In this document: piece by piece, positions 1-6,907 of the stretch
Numbering within the stretch: the stretch's first letter is position 1
Layout of the letters: every line of letters begins with the position of its first letter
Notes under the pieces: generated by a model
What the model was told of the DNA's origin: nothing
Seen by the model: the letters and a program-made list of their open reading frames with translations, nothing else
The model's database searches: none
Translations under genes and position numbers: made by a program
From: Omnitrophica bacterium RIFCSPLOWO2_01_FULL_45_10b
Lineage (GTDB): Bacteria; Omnitrophota; Omnitrophia; Omnitrophales; Danuiimicrobiaceae
Assembly: GCA_001804205.1 (NCBI GenBank)
Contig: MHFM01000020.1
Location: 1,391 to 11,221, forward strand
Length of the DNA: 9,831 nucleotides
Reading direction: 5' to 3'

Positions 1-498
1 TGCGGCTTCCCGAATCGTTTGAATGGCGTATTCCGGATTTTCATGAAGACCGTCAAAGAAATGCTCCGCATCGTAAATGACTTCCAACTTTTTCGATTTC
101 AAATACGACACCGAATCGCGGATCATTCTTAAATTCTCTTTAAGGGAAGTTTTAAATACTTCTTTCACGTGAAAATCCCAGCTTTTTCCAAAAATGGTAA
201 CCGTCTTTGTTCCGGCTTCAAGCAGCGCTTTGATATTGTCATCGCTGGAAACTTTTGAATTGGCGCGGCACGTCGATCCGAAAGCCACAATTTTCGCATG
301 TTTGAATTTAAGCTTCTTCGCTTCCTTAAAAAAAGCCAGGTCTTTTGGATTGGAGCCCGGCCAGCCGCCTTCGATATAATCAATTCCAAACTGATCGAAG
401 CGTTTGGCCAAGAGGAGTTTATCGTTTACGGACAAACTCATCCCCTCGCCTTGCGTGCCATCCCGTAACGTCGTATCGTACACCTGAATCTTTGGCAT
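1..498 (-). CDS. cimA: citramalate synthase, N-terminal part (cut by window edge)
   Basis: The first 166 codons of an acyltransferase of the 2-isopropylmalate/homocitrate/citramalate synthase family run off the left edge in frame. This enzyme condenses pyruvate with acetyl-CoA to (R)-citramalate, the first step of the threonine-independent route to 2-oxobutyrate and isoleucine. Visible motifs are YDTTLRDGTQGEG (residues 7-19, with catalytic Arg12 and metal ligand Asp13), YIEGGWPGSNPKD (41-53) and YDAEHFFDG (142-150). The EGGWPGSNPKD and AEHFFDG signatures are, from my knowledge of the family, typical of the long CimA subgroup of about 530 residues rather than LeuA, so roughly the last two thirds should lie outside. 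The ATG lies 4 nt after the lysC stop, so this is the last visible gene of the hom-thrC-hsk-lysC-cimA operon. No strong Shine-Dalgarno is visible, which suggests translational coupling. The exact acyl acceptor cannot be proven from the N-terminus alone. Confidence 0.88.
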   Translation of the reverse strand, partial: MPKIQVYDTTLRDGTQGEGMSLSVNDKLLLAKRFDQFGIDYIEGGWPGSNPKDLAFFKEAKKLKFKHAKIVAFGSTCRANSKVSSDDNIKALLEAGTKTVTIFGKSWDFHVKEVFKTSLKENLRMIRDSVSYLKSKKLEVIYDAEHFFDGLHENPEYAIQTIREAA

Positions 499-502
499 AT
501 TG

Positions 503-982
503 TTATTTCTTACTTAATCCAAACTCCCGATGAAGTGCGCGGACCGCTTCTTTTCCTTTGTTGCCGGGAACAACGCAGGAAACTTTGATCTCGGAAGTTG
601 ATATCATATCGATATTAATTTTTTTCCTGGCAAGTGCGCCAAACATTTTGGACGCGACACCCGTATGGGACTTCATGCCTACCCCCACAATGCTGACCTT
701 CGCAATATTTTGATCGGAACTGACCTGCCCTCCTCCAACAAAGCGAGCAGCTGCGCGCACACCTTCCAAAGCACGCTTTAATTCACTTTTCGCCACCGTA
801 AAAGAAATGTCGGTGGTATTGGTTTGGGTTTTATTTTGAATGATCATATCCACATTGATTCCGTGGTCGGCAATTACTTTAAAAATTTTGGCGGCAATCC
901 CGGGCCGGTCAGGCACCCGAAAAATCGTGATTTTCGCCTCGTTTAAGTTCAGCGCGACACCGCTGACAACCACATCTTCCAT
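503..982 (-). CDS. lysC: possible internal aspartate kinase beta subunit (ACT domains only)
   Basis: An in-frame ATG (codon 247 of lysC, bases 982-980) is preceded by a perfect AAGGAG Shine-Dalgarno (992-997) with a 9-nt spacer. The product would be 159 residues and hold just the two ACT domains, starting MEDVVVSGVAL. Established knowledge: in Bacillus subtilis aspartokinase II and Corynebacterium glutamicum LysC the regulatory beta subunit is made from an internal in-frame start, and the Corynebacterium beta subunit begins at the equivalent place (MEEAVLTGVA, from memory). That match of position plus the SD, which is better than that of full-length lysC, supports an alpha2beta2 enzyme here. 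It remains an inference without protein data. Confidence 0.55.
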   Translation of the reverse strand: MEDVVVSGVALNLNEAKITIFRVPDRPGIAAKIFKVIADHGINVDMIIQNKTQTNTTDISFTVAKSELKRALEGVRAAARFVGGGQVSSDQNIAKVSIVGVGMKSHTGVASKMFGALARKKINIDMISTSEIKVSCVVPGNKGKEAVRALHREFGLSKK

Positions 983-1720
983 TTTTTGGGTCTCCTTCGT
1001 AATCAAAGTCCCCTCCGAATGATTTAAACTTGACCGCACGTAAATTGGGACGCTAAATTTTTTCCCTACTTCAATCGAACGCGATTGCATCACTTGAGCG
1101 CCGAGCGAAGCCAATTCCAAGATTTCATCATAACTAATTTCGCCTAATTTTTTGGCCTCGGGGACAATCCTCGGGTCGGCCGTGTAAATTCCGTTTACAT
1201 CGGTAAAAATTTCACAATATTTCGCCCGAAGCGCCTTCGCAAGCGCAACCGCCGTCAAATCAGATCCGCCGCGGCCCAACGTTGTGATTTCTTCAGTCGC
1301 TGTTTTTCCTTGAAAGCCGGCAACGATGACAATATTCCCTGCCTTGAGCGCCTCTTCAATTCGCGCCGTGTTAATATCCATGATGCGGGCCTTTGTGTGT
1401 GTCCGATCCGTGATAATTCCAACCTGAGGCCCCGTAAATGAAATGGCCTTCTCGCCTAAATTGTGAATGGCCATCGCAAGAAGCGCCACCGAAACCTGCT
1501 CGCCCGTTGCAAGCAGCATATCCATCTCACGCACGCTGGGATGATCGGTTATGGATTCGGCTAAAGCCAGGAGATCGTCCGTTGTATCCGCAAGAGCGGA
1601 TACGACAACGACAAGCCGGTGACCCTTGCGCTTTGCGGCCACGACGCGCTTTGCAACACGCTTAATCCGTTCGGCGTTAGCGACAGAACTTCCACCAAAT
1701 TTTTGAACAATGAGATCCAT
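503..1720 (-). CDS. lysC: aspartate kinase with C-terminal tandem ACT domains
   Basis: Cytosolic aspartate kinase (405 aa) phosphorylates aspartate, the entry step for lysine, methionine, threonine and isoleucine. The kinase domain (about 1-240) shows KFGGSS (7-12), SALADTTDDL (41-50) and TTLGRGGSD (146-154). Two ACT domains follow, about 264-335 and 340-405. The first contains DRPGIAAKIF and NVDMIIQN, typical of the effector-binding face in lysine/threonine-regulated enzymes. Length fits the monofunctional bacterial class. It starts 4 nt after the stop of the ApgM-like gene and has only a weak A-rich leader, so coupled translation is likely. A much better ribosome site lies inside the gene, ahead of Met247, and may give a separate regulatory subunit (separate entry). 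Feedback inhibition through the ACT domains is expected, but the effector cannot be read from sequence. Confidence 0.97.
   Translation of the reverse strand: MDLIVQKFGGSSVANAERIKRVAKRVVAAKRKGHRLVVVVSALADTTDDLLALAESITDHPSVREMDMLLATGEQVSVALLAMAIHNLGEKAISFTGPQVGIITDRTHTKARIMDINTARIEEALKAGNIVIVAGFQGKTATEEITTLGRGGSDLTAVALAKALRAKYCEIFTDVNGIYTADPRIVPEAKKLGEISYDEILELASLGAQVMQSRSIEVGKKFSVPIYVRSSLNHSEGTLITKETQKMEDVVVSGVALNLNEAKITIFRVPDRPGIAAKIFKVIADHGINVDMIIQNKTQTNTTDISFTVAKSELKRALEGVRAAARFVGGGQVSSDQNIAKVSIVGVGMKSHTGVASKMFGALARKKINIDMISTSEIKVSCVVPGNKGKEAVRALHREFGLSKK
980..997 (-). promoter_or_regulatory. internal ribosome binding site and ATG within lysC
   Basis: On the minus strand the bases read AAGGAG (992-997), nine nucleotides, then ATG (982-980), in the lysC reading frame. 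The encoded residues KETQKM lie in the linker between the kinase and ACT domains, where sequence is free to vary, so a strong SD can be kept without harming the enzyme. Confidence 0.5.
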
Positions 1721-1724
1721 AAAA

Positions 1725-2936
1725 TTAAATCGAATCTTTTCCGCTCAGAAAATACTCCATCAACTTCGATCCTTCGCGAAATTTTAAATGGGAAAGCTGC
1801 GCTGTGGCTTCGTTGAAGCGTTCAATTTCATCTGACATCACGTTTTTGCCTGCTAAAATAAAAGGGACCGGTTCCCGTGTATAAGCCCGGAGCTGGCAAG
1901 GGATATTATGAAGTGGTGCGATTAAGATGCGGGCATCTTTAACCGTCTCGTAAAAACGCTTTGCGGCGCCAATAATATGGTAATCAATTGCTTCTAGAGA
2001 AAGGGTTTTTTGCTTGATATCTCCCTCACGCGACGCTTCATCACAAGCACGCGCATGAAGGCATACAAAATCTTTTTCTTTAAGGAGGTCGAGCATCGTT
2101 TGAGCTTCACCTTCATAATCGAAGTCGGGGTACGCACGGCCTGAGGCAAGTTCCACCACCGTTAAACCAATTAAGCGTGAAAATCCCTTCACAACCTCCT
2201 GGTTAGAAATGGAAGCGCCACTTAAACCGGAAAAACGGTCCGAAAATTTTGGTGGCTTTGGCATGCAACCTTGTCCCCAAAGCCAAGTCATGTTTGCCGG
2301 ATTTTCCTCTAAATCAAGCCTTACTTGATTGATTTCATGATCATGAAGCAGAAGTTTTGAGTCATAGATCAATTTTTTAAGTAAATCTTCGCCGGGGCCT
2401 TTTGGTAGATGATCTTGAATGGGCTTCCCGATCACAAGATCAGGTTCCTGGCAATGAGCGGAAAGCGCATCCAAACCGCGAGCGTCCTTAATGACCGCCA
2501 GATGACGATGGCCTTCGCCCGAAAAAAAACGAACGAAATCATTGGCTAATTTTTTATTCAAAAAATTGACAAGCGCTTTTGACTCCCGTGTCGTAATGCG
2601 CCCGGCTGTTGGATCCGATAAAATACCGTTCGATTCGGTAATTAGATTCATTCGAAACGCCACTTCATTATCTTCAAGCTTTACTTCCAAGTTTGCAGCT
2701 TCAAGGGGACCGGGGCCTGTCACATATTGTTTCGGGTCATATCCCATTAAGGAACAAAAAGCGATCGAAGATGCCGGTTCCATGCGGTCGGGAGTGGTTC
2801 GCACGGTTCCCACTTTTCCAATCTGGGTAAAAAAATTAAGATTCGGGATTCGGGCTACTTCAAGCGGTGTTTTTTCACCCAAAGCCTCGTTCGGTTGATC
2901 CCCGATTCCATCAGGAATGATCACAAGATATTTCAT
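1725..2936 (-). CDS. ApgM-family protein in the homoserine kinase position, altered metal site
   Basis: A 403-residue member of the alkaline phosphatase superfamily, archaeal-type phosphoglycerate mutase (ApgM) branch. A subgroup encoded in threonine operons is catalogued as proposed homoserine kinase (TIGR02535). Its position directly after thrC and before lysC argues for that role rather than glycolysis. Family signatures are PDGIGD with Asp9, a nucleophile-region segment at 54-68 ending in LMGYDP, TGPGPLEAANL (73-83), NMTWLWGQG (215-223) and REPVPF (354-359). Several residues I expect to be metal ligands are changed: DEAxHxGD reads DEASREGD (299-306, His to Arg303), PDH reads PLH (341-343, Asp to Leu342) and the later HT reads YT (352-353). 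The usual GSD around the nucleophile reads ASS (55-57). The frame is intact, so this is not decay by frameshift. It may be a divergent kinase, a non-metal variant or a non-catalytic protein. Family membership is sure, activity is not. The ATG is 2 nt after the thrC stop. Confidence 0.85.
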   Translation of the reverse strand: MKYLVIIPDGIGDQPNEALGEKTPLEVARIPNLNFFTQIGKVGTVRTTPDRMEPASSIAFCSLMGYDPKQYVTGPGPLEAANLEVKLEDNEVAFRMNLITESNGILSDPTAGRITTRESKALVNFLNKKLANDFVRFFSGEGHRHLAVIKDARGLDALSAHCQEPDLVIGKPIQDHLPKGPGEDLLKKLIYDSKLLLHDHEINQVRLDLEENPANMTWLWGQGCMPKPPKFSDRFSGLSGASISNQEVVKGFSRLIGLTVVELASGRAYPDFDYEGEAQTMLDLLKEKDFVCLHARACDEASREGDIKQKTLSLEAIDYHIIGAAKRFYETVKDARILIAPLHNIPCQLRAYTREPVPFILAGKNVMSDEIERFNEATAQLSHLKFREGSKLMEYFLSGKDSI

Positions 2937-2938
2937 GA

Positions 2939-4021
2939 CTATATTCCAATCGCGCCTAAAACTGCTTTCATCGTTGGTTCCACAGCATCCATTTTGTCAT
3001 CAAAACTCATCGCAAATTCGGGATCTTTAAGGCCGGATCCGGTCAAGGTACATACAATCCGGCTTTTCGGCTTGAAATAGTTCTTCTTTGCAAGCTTTAC
3101 AACCCCTGCCACTGCCGCAGCCGAAGCTGGTTCAGCAAAAACACCCTCGCGTTCAGCGATAAATCGATAGGCCCATGAAATTTCTTGATCGGTCACCATA
3201 TCAATTAAACCTTTTGATTCATCCCGCGCTTCCACGGCCCCTTTCCAGCTTGCCGGATTTCCAATTCGAATCGCAGTCGCTATCGTCTCCGGATGTTCTA
3301 CCACTCGATTCAAAACAATCGGAGCCGCGCCCGACGCTTGAAAACCGAGCATTTTAGGCAATGTCTCCGAACGACCCACTTTCTTATATTCTTTGTAACC
3401 TCGCCAATAGGCGGTGATATTACCCGCGTTCCCAACGGGAATAGCGTGATAATCCGGCGCATTGCCTAAATCATCGCAAACCTCAAACGCCGCGGTTTTT
3501 TGTCCCTCAATCCGATAAGGATTAACCGAATTCACAATTTGAATCGGGTAAGAGGCGGTAATTTCCTTTACCAATGAAAGTGCCAAATCAAAGTTTCCCT
3601 TCACGATAATCACGCGCGCACCGTAACGAAAAGCCTGAAGCAGTTTCCCTTTTGCAATCTTTCCTTCCGGAATTAAGACAAAACATTTCATTTTGCAGCG
3701 CGAAGCAAAAGCAGCGGCAGAAGCTGAGGTATTCCCTGTCGAAGCGCACATAATCGAATGAGAGCCTGCTTCAAGAGCTTTGGAAACGGCCATGGTCATC
3801 CCGCGATCTTTAAAAGAGCCTGTGGGATTTAATCCCTCAAACTTAAAATAAATTTTAATATCTCCAAGGCCCAATTCATCCGCAAGAGCTTCGGATAAAA
3901 TAAGCGGCGTATTTCCTTCGTTTAACGAAATAATCGGAGTTTTCTCTGAAACGGGAAGAAATTCCTGATACCGTTCGATAATACCGATTTTTTTGACTGG
4001 AACTTTTTTAATTTGGTTCAT
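2939..4021 (-). CDS. thrC: threonine synthase
   Basis: Pyridoxal-phosphate enzyme (360 aa) converting O-phosphohomoserine to threonine in the cytosol. PTGSFKDRG (67-74) carries the Schiff-base Lys71. ASTGNTSASAAA (93-104) is the substrate loop and VGNAGN (196-201) the phosphate-binding loop; LTGSGLKD near the C-terminus is also conserved. Length and a single domain match the compact threonine synthase type found in Bacillus, archaea and many anaerobes, not the long E. coli type. The start ATG shares one base with the hom stop (TAATG). A GAGGA lies only 3 nt ahead of the ATG, so re-initiation by ribosomes finishing hom is likely. Its presence shows that phosphohomoserine must be made, which matters for judging the altered kinase candidate downstream. 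Confidence 0.97.
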   Translation of the reverse strand: MNQIKKVPVKKIGIIERYQEFLPVSEKTPIISLNEGNTPLILSEALADELGLGDIKIYFKFEGLNPTGSFKDRGMTMAVSKALEAGSHSIMCASTGNTSASAAAFASRCKMKCFVLIPEGKIAKGKLLQAFRYGARVIIVKGNFDLALSLVKEITASYPIQIVNSVNPYRIEGQKTAAFEVCDDLGNAPDYHAIPVGNAGNITAYWRGYKEYKKVGRSETLPKMLGFQASGAAPIVLNRVVEHPETIATAIRIGNPASWKGAVEARDESKGLIDMVTDQEISWAYRFIAEREGVFAEPASAAAVAGVVKLAKKNYFKPKSRIVCTLTGSGLKDPEFAMSFDDKMDAVEPTMKAVLGAIGI

Positions 4022-5298
4022 TATTCCTCAATTCGCAAAACTTGCGCTTTTTCCTTAAGGACTGCCAAACGGTCAATCGCATGGACGGCGCGCCTAAGTG
4101 AATGCTCCTGAGTACCATGCGTCAATAAAATTAAGGGCACCACGCTTCCAAGGCGCCTTTCCTTTTGAATGACATCGCTAATGCTAATCTTTTGGCGTCC
4201 AAGAACTTCTGAAATTTTGGCCAACACACCCGGCCGGTCTACTACATGGAGCCTCAGATAATAGCGCGAAAGAAGCGAAGAAATATTCCGTACTTTAAGA
4301 GGTTTTAAATTGGGAGCAAATGAATGATCGGAATCCACGCTGCGAGCCAAATCCACAAGATCGCTTACGACAGCGCTTCCGGTCGGCTTGCTTCCGGCGC
4401 CACGGCCGTACAATAGAATATCGCCCACTTCGTCACCCTGCATTAAAACGGCGTTGTAAGAGCCTCGCACGTTCGAAAGCACATGAGATTTTGGAAGAAG
4501 TGTCGGCTGAACATGAGCTTCGATTCCATCGGCCGTTTTTTTTGCTACGGCCAGCAATTTGATCGTATAGCCGAACTCTTCGGCAAATGAAATATCTTCG
4601 CTTCGAATGCTTGAAATACCGCGCACATAAATATCTTTAAAATTCACCCATCCGCCGAATACAAGACTGGCCAAAATAGTAAGCTTATGCGCCGCATCGA
4701 TTCCTTCGATATCAAGACGCGGATCGGCTTCTGCGTAGCCTTTTTTTTGCGCAAGCTTTAGCGCTTCTTTAAAATCAAGATGCTCTTCCGACATCTTCGT
4801 TAAAATATAATTTGAAGTGCCATTGATAATGGAATAAATAGAACGAATCTGATTGGCGACCAGACCTTCTCTCACTACTTTGATGACGGGAATTCCACCG
4901 CCGACACTCGCTTCAAAAAAAAGATGCCTCTTTAAACGTTTTGCTTCGCCGAAGATCTGGCGGCCATGCTCCGCTAAAAGCGCCTTATTGGCAGTAATAA
5001 CGTCCTTCCCTGAACGAAGAGCAGATAAAATCAACTCTTTGGCGGGATGAATCCCTCCAATCAACTCCACAACAACGTCAATCTTTGGATCCCGAACAAG
5101 GCTGCGAGTATTTGTTGTAAGCTGCTTGCGATTGGGATGAACGGCTCTCTTTTTAATAGAATGCTTTACCGCTATTTTTTCGAGAACAAAGGCCGTTCCA
5201 TTTTTCCGGGCAAGGTTCGCACCTTTCGACTTTAAAATCGAATAAACACCGCTCCCCACTTGGCCGAGGCCAAGAAGACCTATCTTCAATCTTTTCAT
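4021..5298 (-). CDS. hom: homoserine dehydrogenase with C-terminal ACT domain
   Basis: A 425-residue NAD(P)-dependent enzyme reducing aspartate semialdehyde to homoserine, the branch point toward threonine and methionine. The Rossmann motif GLGQVG is at 10-15, ANKALLA at 103-109 (Lys105) and SVGGGIP at 131-137. The catalytic segment GYAEADPRLDIEGIDAAHK is at 187-205 with Lys205, and GRGAGSKPTGSAVVSDL is at 298-314. The ACT domain (about 348-425, starting LRLHVVDRPGVLAKI) is the usual site for threonine feedback. It is the monofunctional type, not fused to aspartate kinase. First gene of the operon: a sigma70-like promoter lies at 5330-5358 and an AGAGG Shine-Dalgarno at 5309-5313 with a 10-nt spacer. 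Confidence 0.97.
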   Translation of the reverse strand: MKRLKIGLLGLGQVGSGVYSILKSKGANLARKNGTAFVLEKIAVKHSIKKRAVHPNRKQLTTNTRSLVRDPKIDVVVELIGGIHPAKELILSALRSGKDVITANKALLAEHGRQIFGEAKRLKRHLFFEASVGGGIPVIKVVREGLVANQIRSIYSIINGTSNYILTKMSEEHLDFKEALKLAQKKGYAEADPRLDIEGIDAAHKLTILASLVFGGWVNFKDIYVRGISSIRSEDISFAEEFGYTIKLLAVAKKTADGIEAHVQPTLLPKSHVLSNVRGSYNAVLMQGDEVGDILLYGRGAGSKPTGSAVVSDLVDLARSVDSDHSFAPNLKPLKVRNISSLLSRYYLRLHVVDRPGVLAKISEVLGRQKISISDVIQKERRLGSVVPLILLTHGTQEHSLRRAVHAIDRLAVLKEKAQVLRIEE

Positions 5299-5329
5299 AG
5301 ACTTAAAACCTCTGCGAGTTAAACGAGGT

Positions 5330-5358
5330 AGTATAGCTTAGGGGGTCAAAAAAAGCAA
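5330..5358 (-). promoter_or_regulatory. predicted sigma70-type promoter for the hom operon
   Basis: On the minus strand, TTGCTT (5353-5358) and TATACT (5330-5335) are separated by exactly 17 nt. The -10 matches the consensus at five of six bases, the -35 at three of six. A start near 5323 would leave a leader of about 25 nt, too short for an attenuator or riboswitch. It sits in the 82-nt gap between bcp and hom. Confidence 0.5.
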
Positions 5359-5380
5359 GAAATGGAGCACTGATAAGGAT

Positions 5381-5848
5381 TTAAAGAGATTTTGATGCAG
5401 CCAAAACTTCTTCGACGTGGCCTTCAACTTTTACTTTGGGGAAGATTTTCTTAATTTTTTGATCAGGTCCAATCACAAAGGTCGTACGCTCAATTCCCAT
5501 GTAGGAGCGCCCCATAAAAGATTTTTGCTTGTACACACCGTAGCTTTTGGCGACCGCTTTATTTTCATCTGAAAGAAGTGGAAACGGAAGCTTATATTTC
5601 TTAATGAATTTTTGATGGGAACCCAAAGAATCGAAACTAACGCCGTAAATTTCAGTGCTAGAGGTCTGGAACTTTTTCCTTAAATCGCGAAAATCACAGG
5701 CCTCTTTGGTGCAACCCGGCGTGTCATCCTTGGGATAAAAATAAAGGACGATGGATTTTCCTTTTAAATCTTTGAGGCTTACGGTAGGGCCATCACTTGA
5801 AGGAAGCGAAAAATCAGGCGCTTTGTCCCCTTCTTTAAGTTCTGCCAT
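5381..5848 (-). CDS. bcp: thiol peroxidase of the Bcp/PrxQ peroxiredoxin family
   Basis: A 155-residue AhpC/TSA-fold peroxidase that reduces hydrogen peroxide and organic hydroperoxides with electrons from thioredoxin. YPKDDTPGCTKEAC (38-51) holds the peroxidatic Cys46 and, five residues on, the resolving Cys51, diagnostic for two-cysteine Bcp/PrxQ. The catalytic Arg lies in ERTTFVIG (120-127, Arg121). I chose the ATG at 5848 because MAELKEGDKAPDFSLP aligns end to end with E. coli Bcp and gives nearly the same length (155 versus 156). An in-frame ATG at 5866 would add six residues (MDFVLT) whose codons lie against a palindromic repeat. Neither start has a convincing Shine-Dalgarno: GGA is 13 nt from the first, GGGA about 5-6 nt from the second. 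The repeat fills much of the gap from the upstream metE-like gene. Confidence 0.94.
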   Translation of the reverse strand: MAELKEGDKAPDFSLPSSDGPTVSLKDLKGKSIVLYFYPKDDTPGCTKEACDFRDLRKKFQTSSTEIYGVSFDSLGSHQKFIKKYKLPFPLLSDENKAVAKSYGVYKQKSFMGRSYMGIERTTFVIGPDQKIKKIFPKVKVEGHVEEVLAASKSL

Positions 5849-5866
5849 AGTTAATACAAAATCCAT

Positions 5867-5928
5867 GTCATTCCCGCGAAGGCGGGAATCTAAACCTTAG
5901 ATTCCCGATTAAAGCATTCGGGAATGAC
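5867..5928 (+). repeat. nested palindromic REP-like element, copy A
   Basis: A 62-nt element with perfect 10-bp terminal inverted repeats, GTCATTCCCG (5867-5876) and CGGGAATGAC (5919-5928). Inside are hairpin ATTCCCGC/GCGGGAAT around loop GAAG (5870-5889), a central 11-bp palindrome with loop ACC (5883-5907) and hairpin ATTCCCGA/TCGGGAAT around loop TTAAAGCAT (5901-5925). The arms can pair in alternative ways. It lies in the 96-nt gap between the second metE-like gene and bcp. The asymmetric loops give it a direction, and copy B at 7915-7972 is the same element reversed. GTCATTCCCGC...GCGGGAATC palindromes are common dispersed repeats in bacteria. No run of T follows on the minus strand, so it is not a standard terminator. 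Confidence 0.9.
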
Positions 5929-5944
5929 CATTTTGTTGTACGTT

Positions 5945-6907
5945 TTACTGTAATGTTTCTCTAATCTCTTTCGTCGCTTCAACCATCACGCGGAGTTTGG
6001 CTTTTGCTTCTTCCACTTCGCGCGTTTTGAGACCGCAATCGGGGCTCACGTAAATTTTTTCTTTTGGAATAACCTTAAGCGCTTTTTGAATCCGGGCCTT
6101 TACTTCATCTTTCGTCTCGGTCCGATGGCTGTGCACGTCTAAAACACCCAAACCGATATCACTCGTGAAAGGAGCGCGTTTAAATAAATCCAAAAGATCA
6201 AATTCATTGTTAGAAAGTTCTAAATCAATTTGATTGACGGGAATTTCGAGCATCTTCGGATAGATTTTTGGAAAATCGCCATAACAAATATGGGTCAGCG
6301 TATAAGCCTTAAGCCCTTGGGTCACAATTCCCATCGCCTCGATGGCAAGCTCAAGCTCTTCCGGCCTTACCGAAACAGCCGGCTCATCAATTTGAATGTA
6401 TTGCGCGCCCGCTTCTTGCAAATCCTTCGCTTCCTCATGGACAACTTCGGCAAGGCGAAGACAAAAATCACGCCGCGAAGGATAAAATTCGTCAAACGAC
6501 CAATCCATAATCGTATAGGGGCCGGTCAACATTCCCTTCACAGGTTTTTGGGTCAAATTTTGAGCAAATTGAAACCACTCTACCGTTACTGGATTAAGCC
6601 GCTCTATTTCGCCAACCGCGACGGGTTTCCGGTAATAGCGGTTTCCATAGGAACGAACCAAGCCGGAAATTTCAAATCCTTTAAAATGTTCAGCGAAATA
6701 CGTCACCATATCGCCGCGATACATTTCACCATCCACAAGGATATCAATACCAATTTCTTCTTGGAACTCAATCCATTCCTTCGTTGCTTTTTTCTCAAGG
6801 CTTTCCAATTCCTGTTTTGAAATCTGGCCTTTTGAAAATTGGAATCGTGCTTTGGTCAAATAATCCGGTTTTGGTAAACTGCCAACCGTCGTTGTAGGAA
6901 GAATCAT
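5945..6907 (-). CDS. metE: methionine synthase, MetE catalytic (C-terminal) domain protein
   Basis: A 320-residue protein equal to the catalytic C-terminal half of cobalamin-independent methionine synthase, which moves a methyl group to homocysteine. THICYGDF (205-212) supplies zinc ligands His206 and Cys208, IDLELSN supplies Glu230, and SPDCGLKTR (288-296) supplies Cys291, so all four are present. LDVHS (256-260) carries the presumed catalytic His259. GPYTIMDWSF (129-138) keeps the Trp that stacks on folate in E. coli MetE, and VQIDEPA-like IQIDEPA (171-177) is conserved. The start TTTVGSLP matches the beginning of the MetE C domain. Its ATG overlaps the stop of the upstream MetE-like gene (ATGA), with GAGGAG 10 nt ahead, so the two products are probably made together and pair. 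The methyl donor could be methyl-tetrahydrofolate or, as in core MetE/Mes proteins that lack an N domain, a methyl-corrinoid protein; the retained Trp and the partner favour folate. Confidence 0.92.
   Translation of the reverse strand: MILPTTTVGSLPKPDYLTKARFQFSKGQISKQELESLEKKATKEWIEFQEEIGIDILVDGEMYRGDMVTYFAEHFKGFEISGLVRSYGNRYYRKPVAVGEIERLNPVTVEWFQFAQNLTQKPVKGMLTGPYTIMDWSFDEFYPSRRDFCLRLAEVVHEEAKDLQEAGAQYIQIDEPAVSVRPEELELAIEAMGIVTQGLKAYTLTHICYGDFPKIYPKMLEIPVNQIDLELSNNEFDLLDLFKRAPFTSDIGLGVLDVHSHRTETKDEVKARIQKALKVIPKEKIYVSPDCGLKTREVEEAKAKLRVMVEATKEIRETLQ

Noticed and set aside
5330..5349. TTGACC next to TATACT as the hom promoter
   Set aside because: The spacing is only 8 nt, far from the 16-18 nt needed. 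TTGCTT further upstream gives 17 nt.
5341..5358. T run on the minus strand after bcp as an intrinsic terminator
   Set aside because: No stable GC hairpin precedes the T run, and the stretch overlaps the predicted -35 of the hom promoter.
5849..5866. bcp start at 5866 instead of 5848
   Set aside because: It adds six residues not found in Bcp homologues and abuts the repeat. It is kept only as an alternative, since neither start has a strong Shine-Dalgarno.
6230..6820. Long plus-strand open frame (196 codons) opposite the catalytic metE-like gene
   Set aside because: It is fully antisense to a gene with intact active-site motifs, has no recognisable domain and reads as a shadow of that gene's codon pattern.
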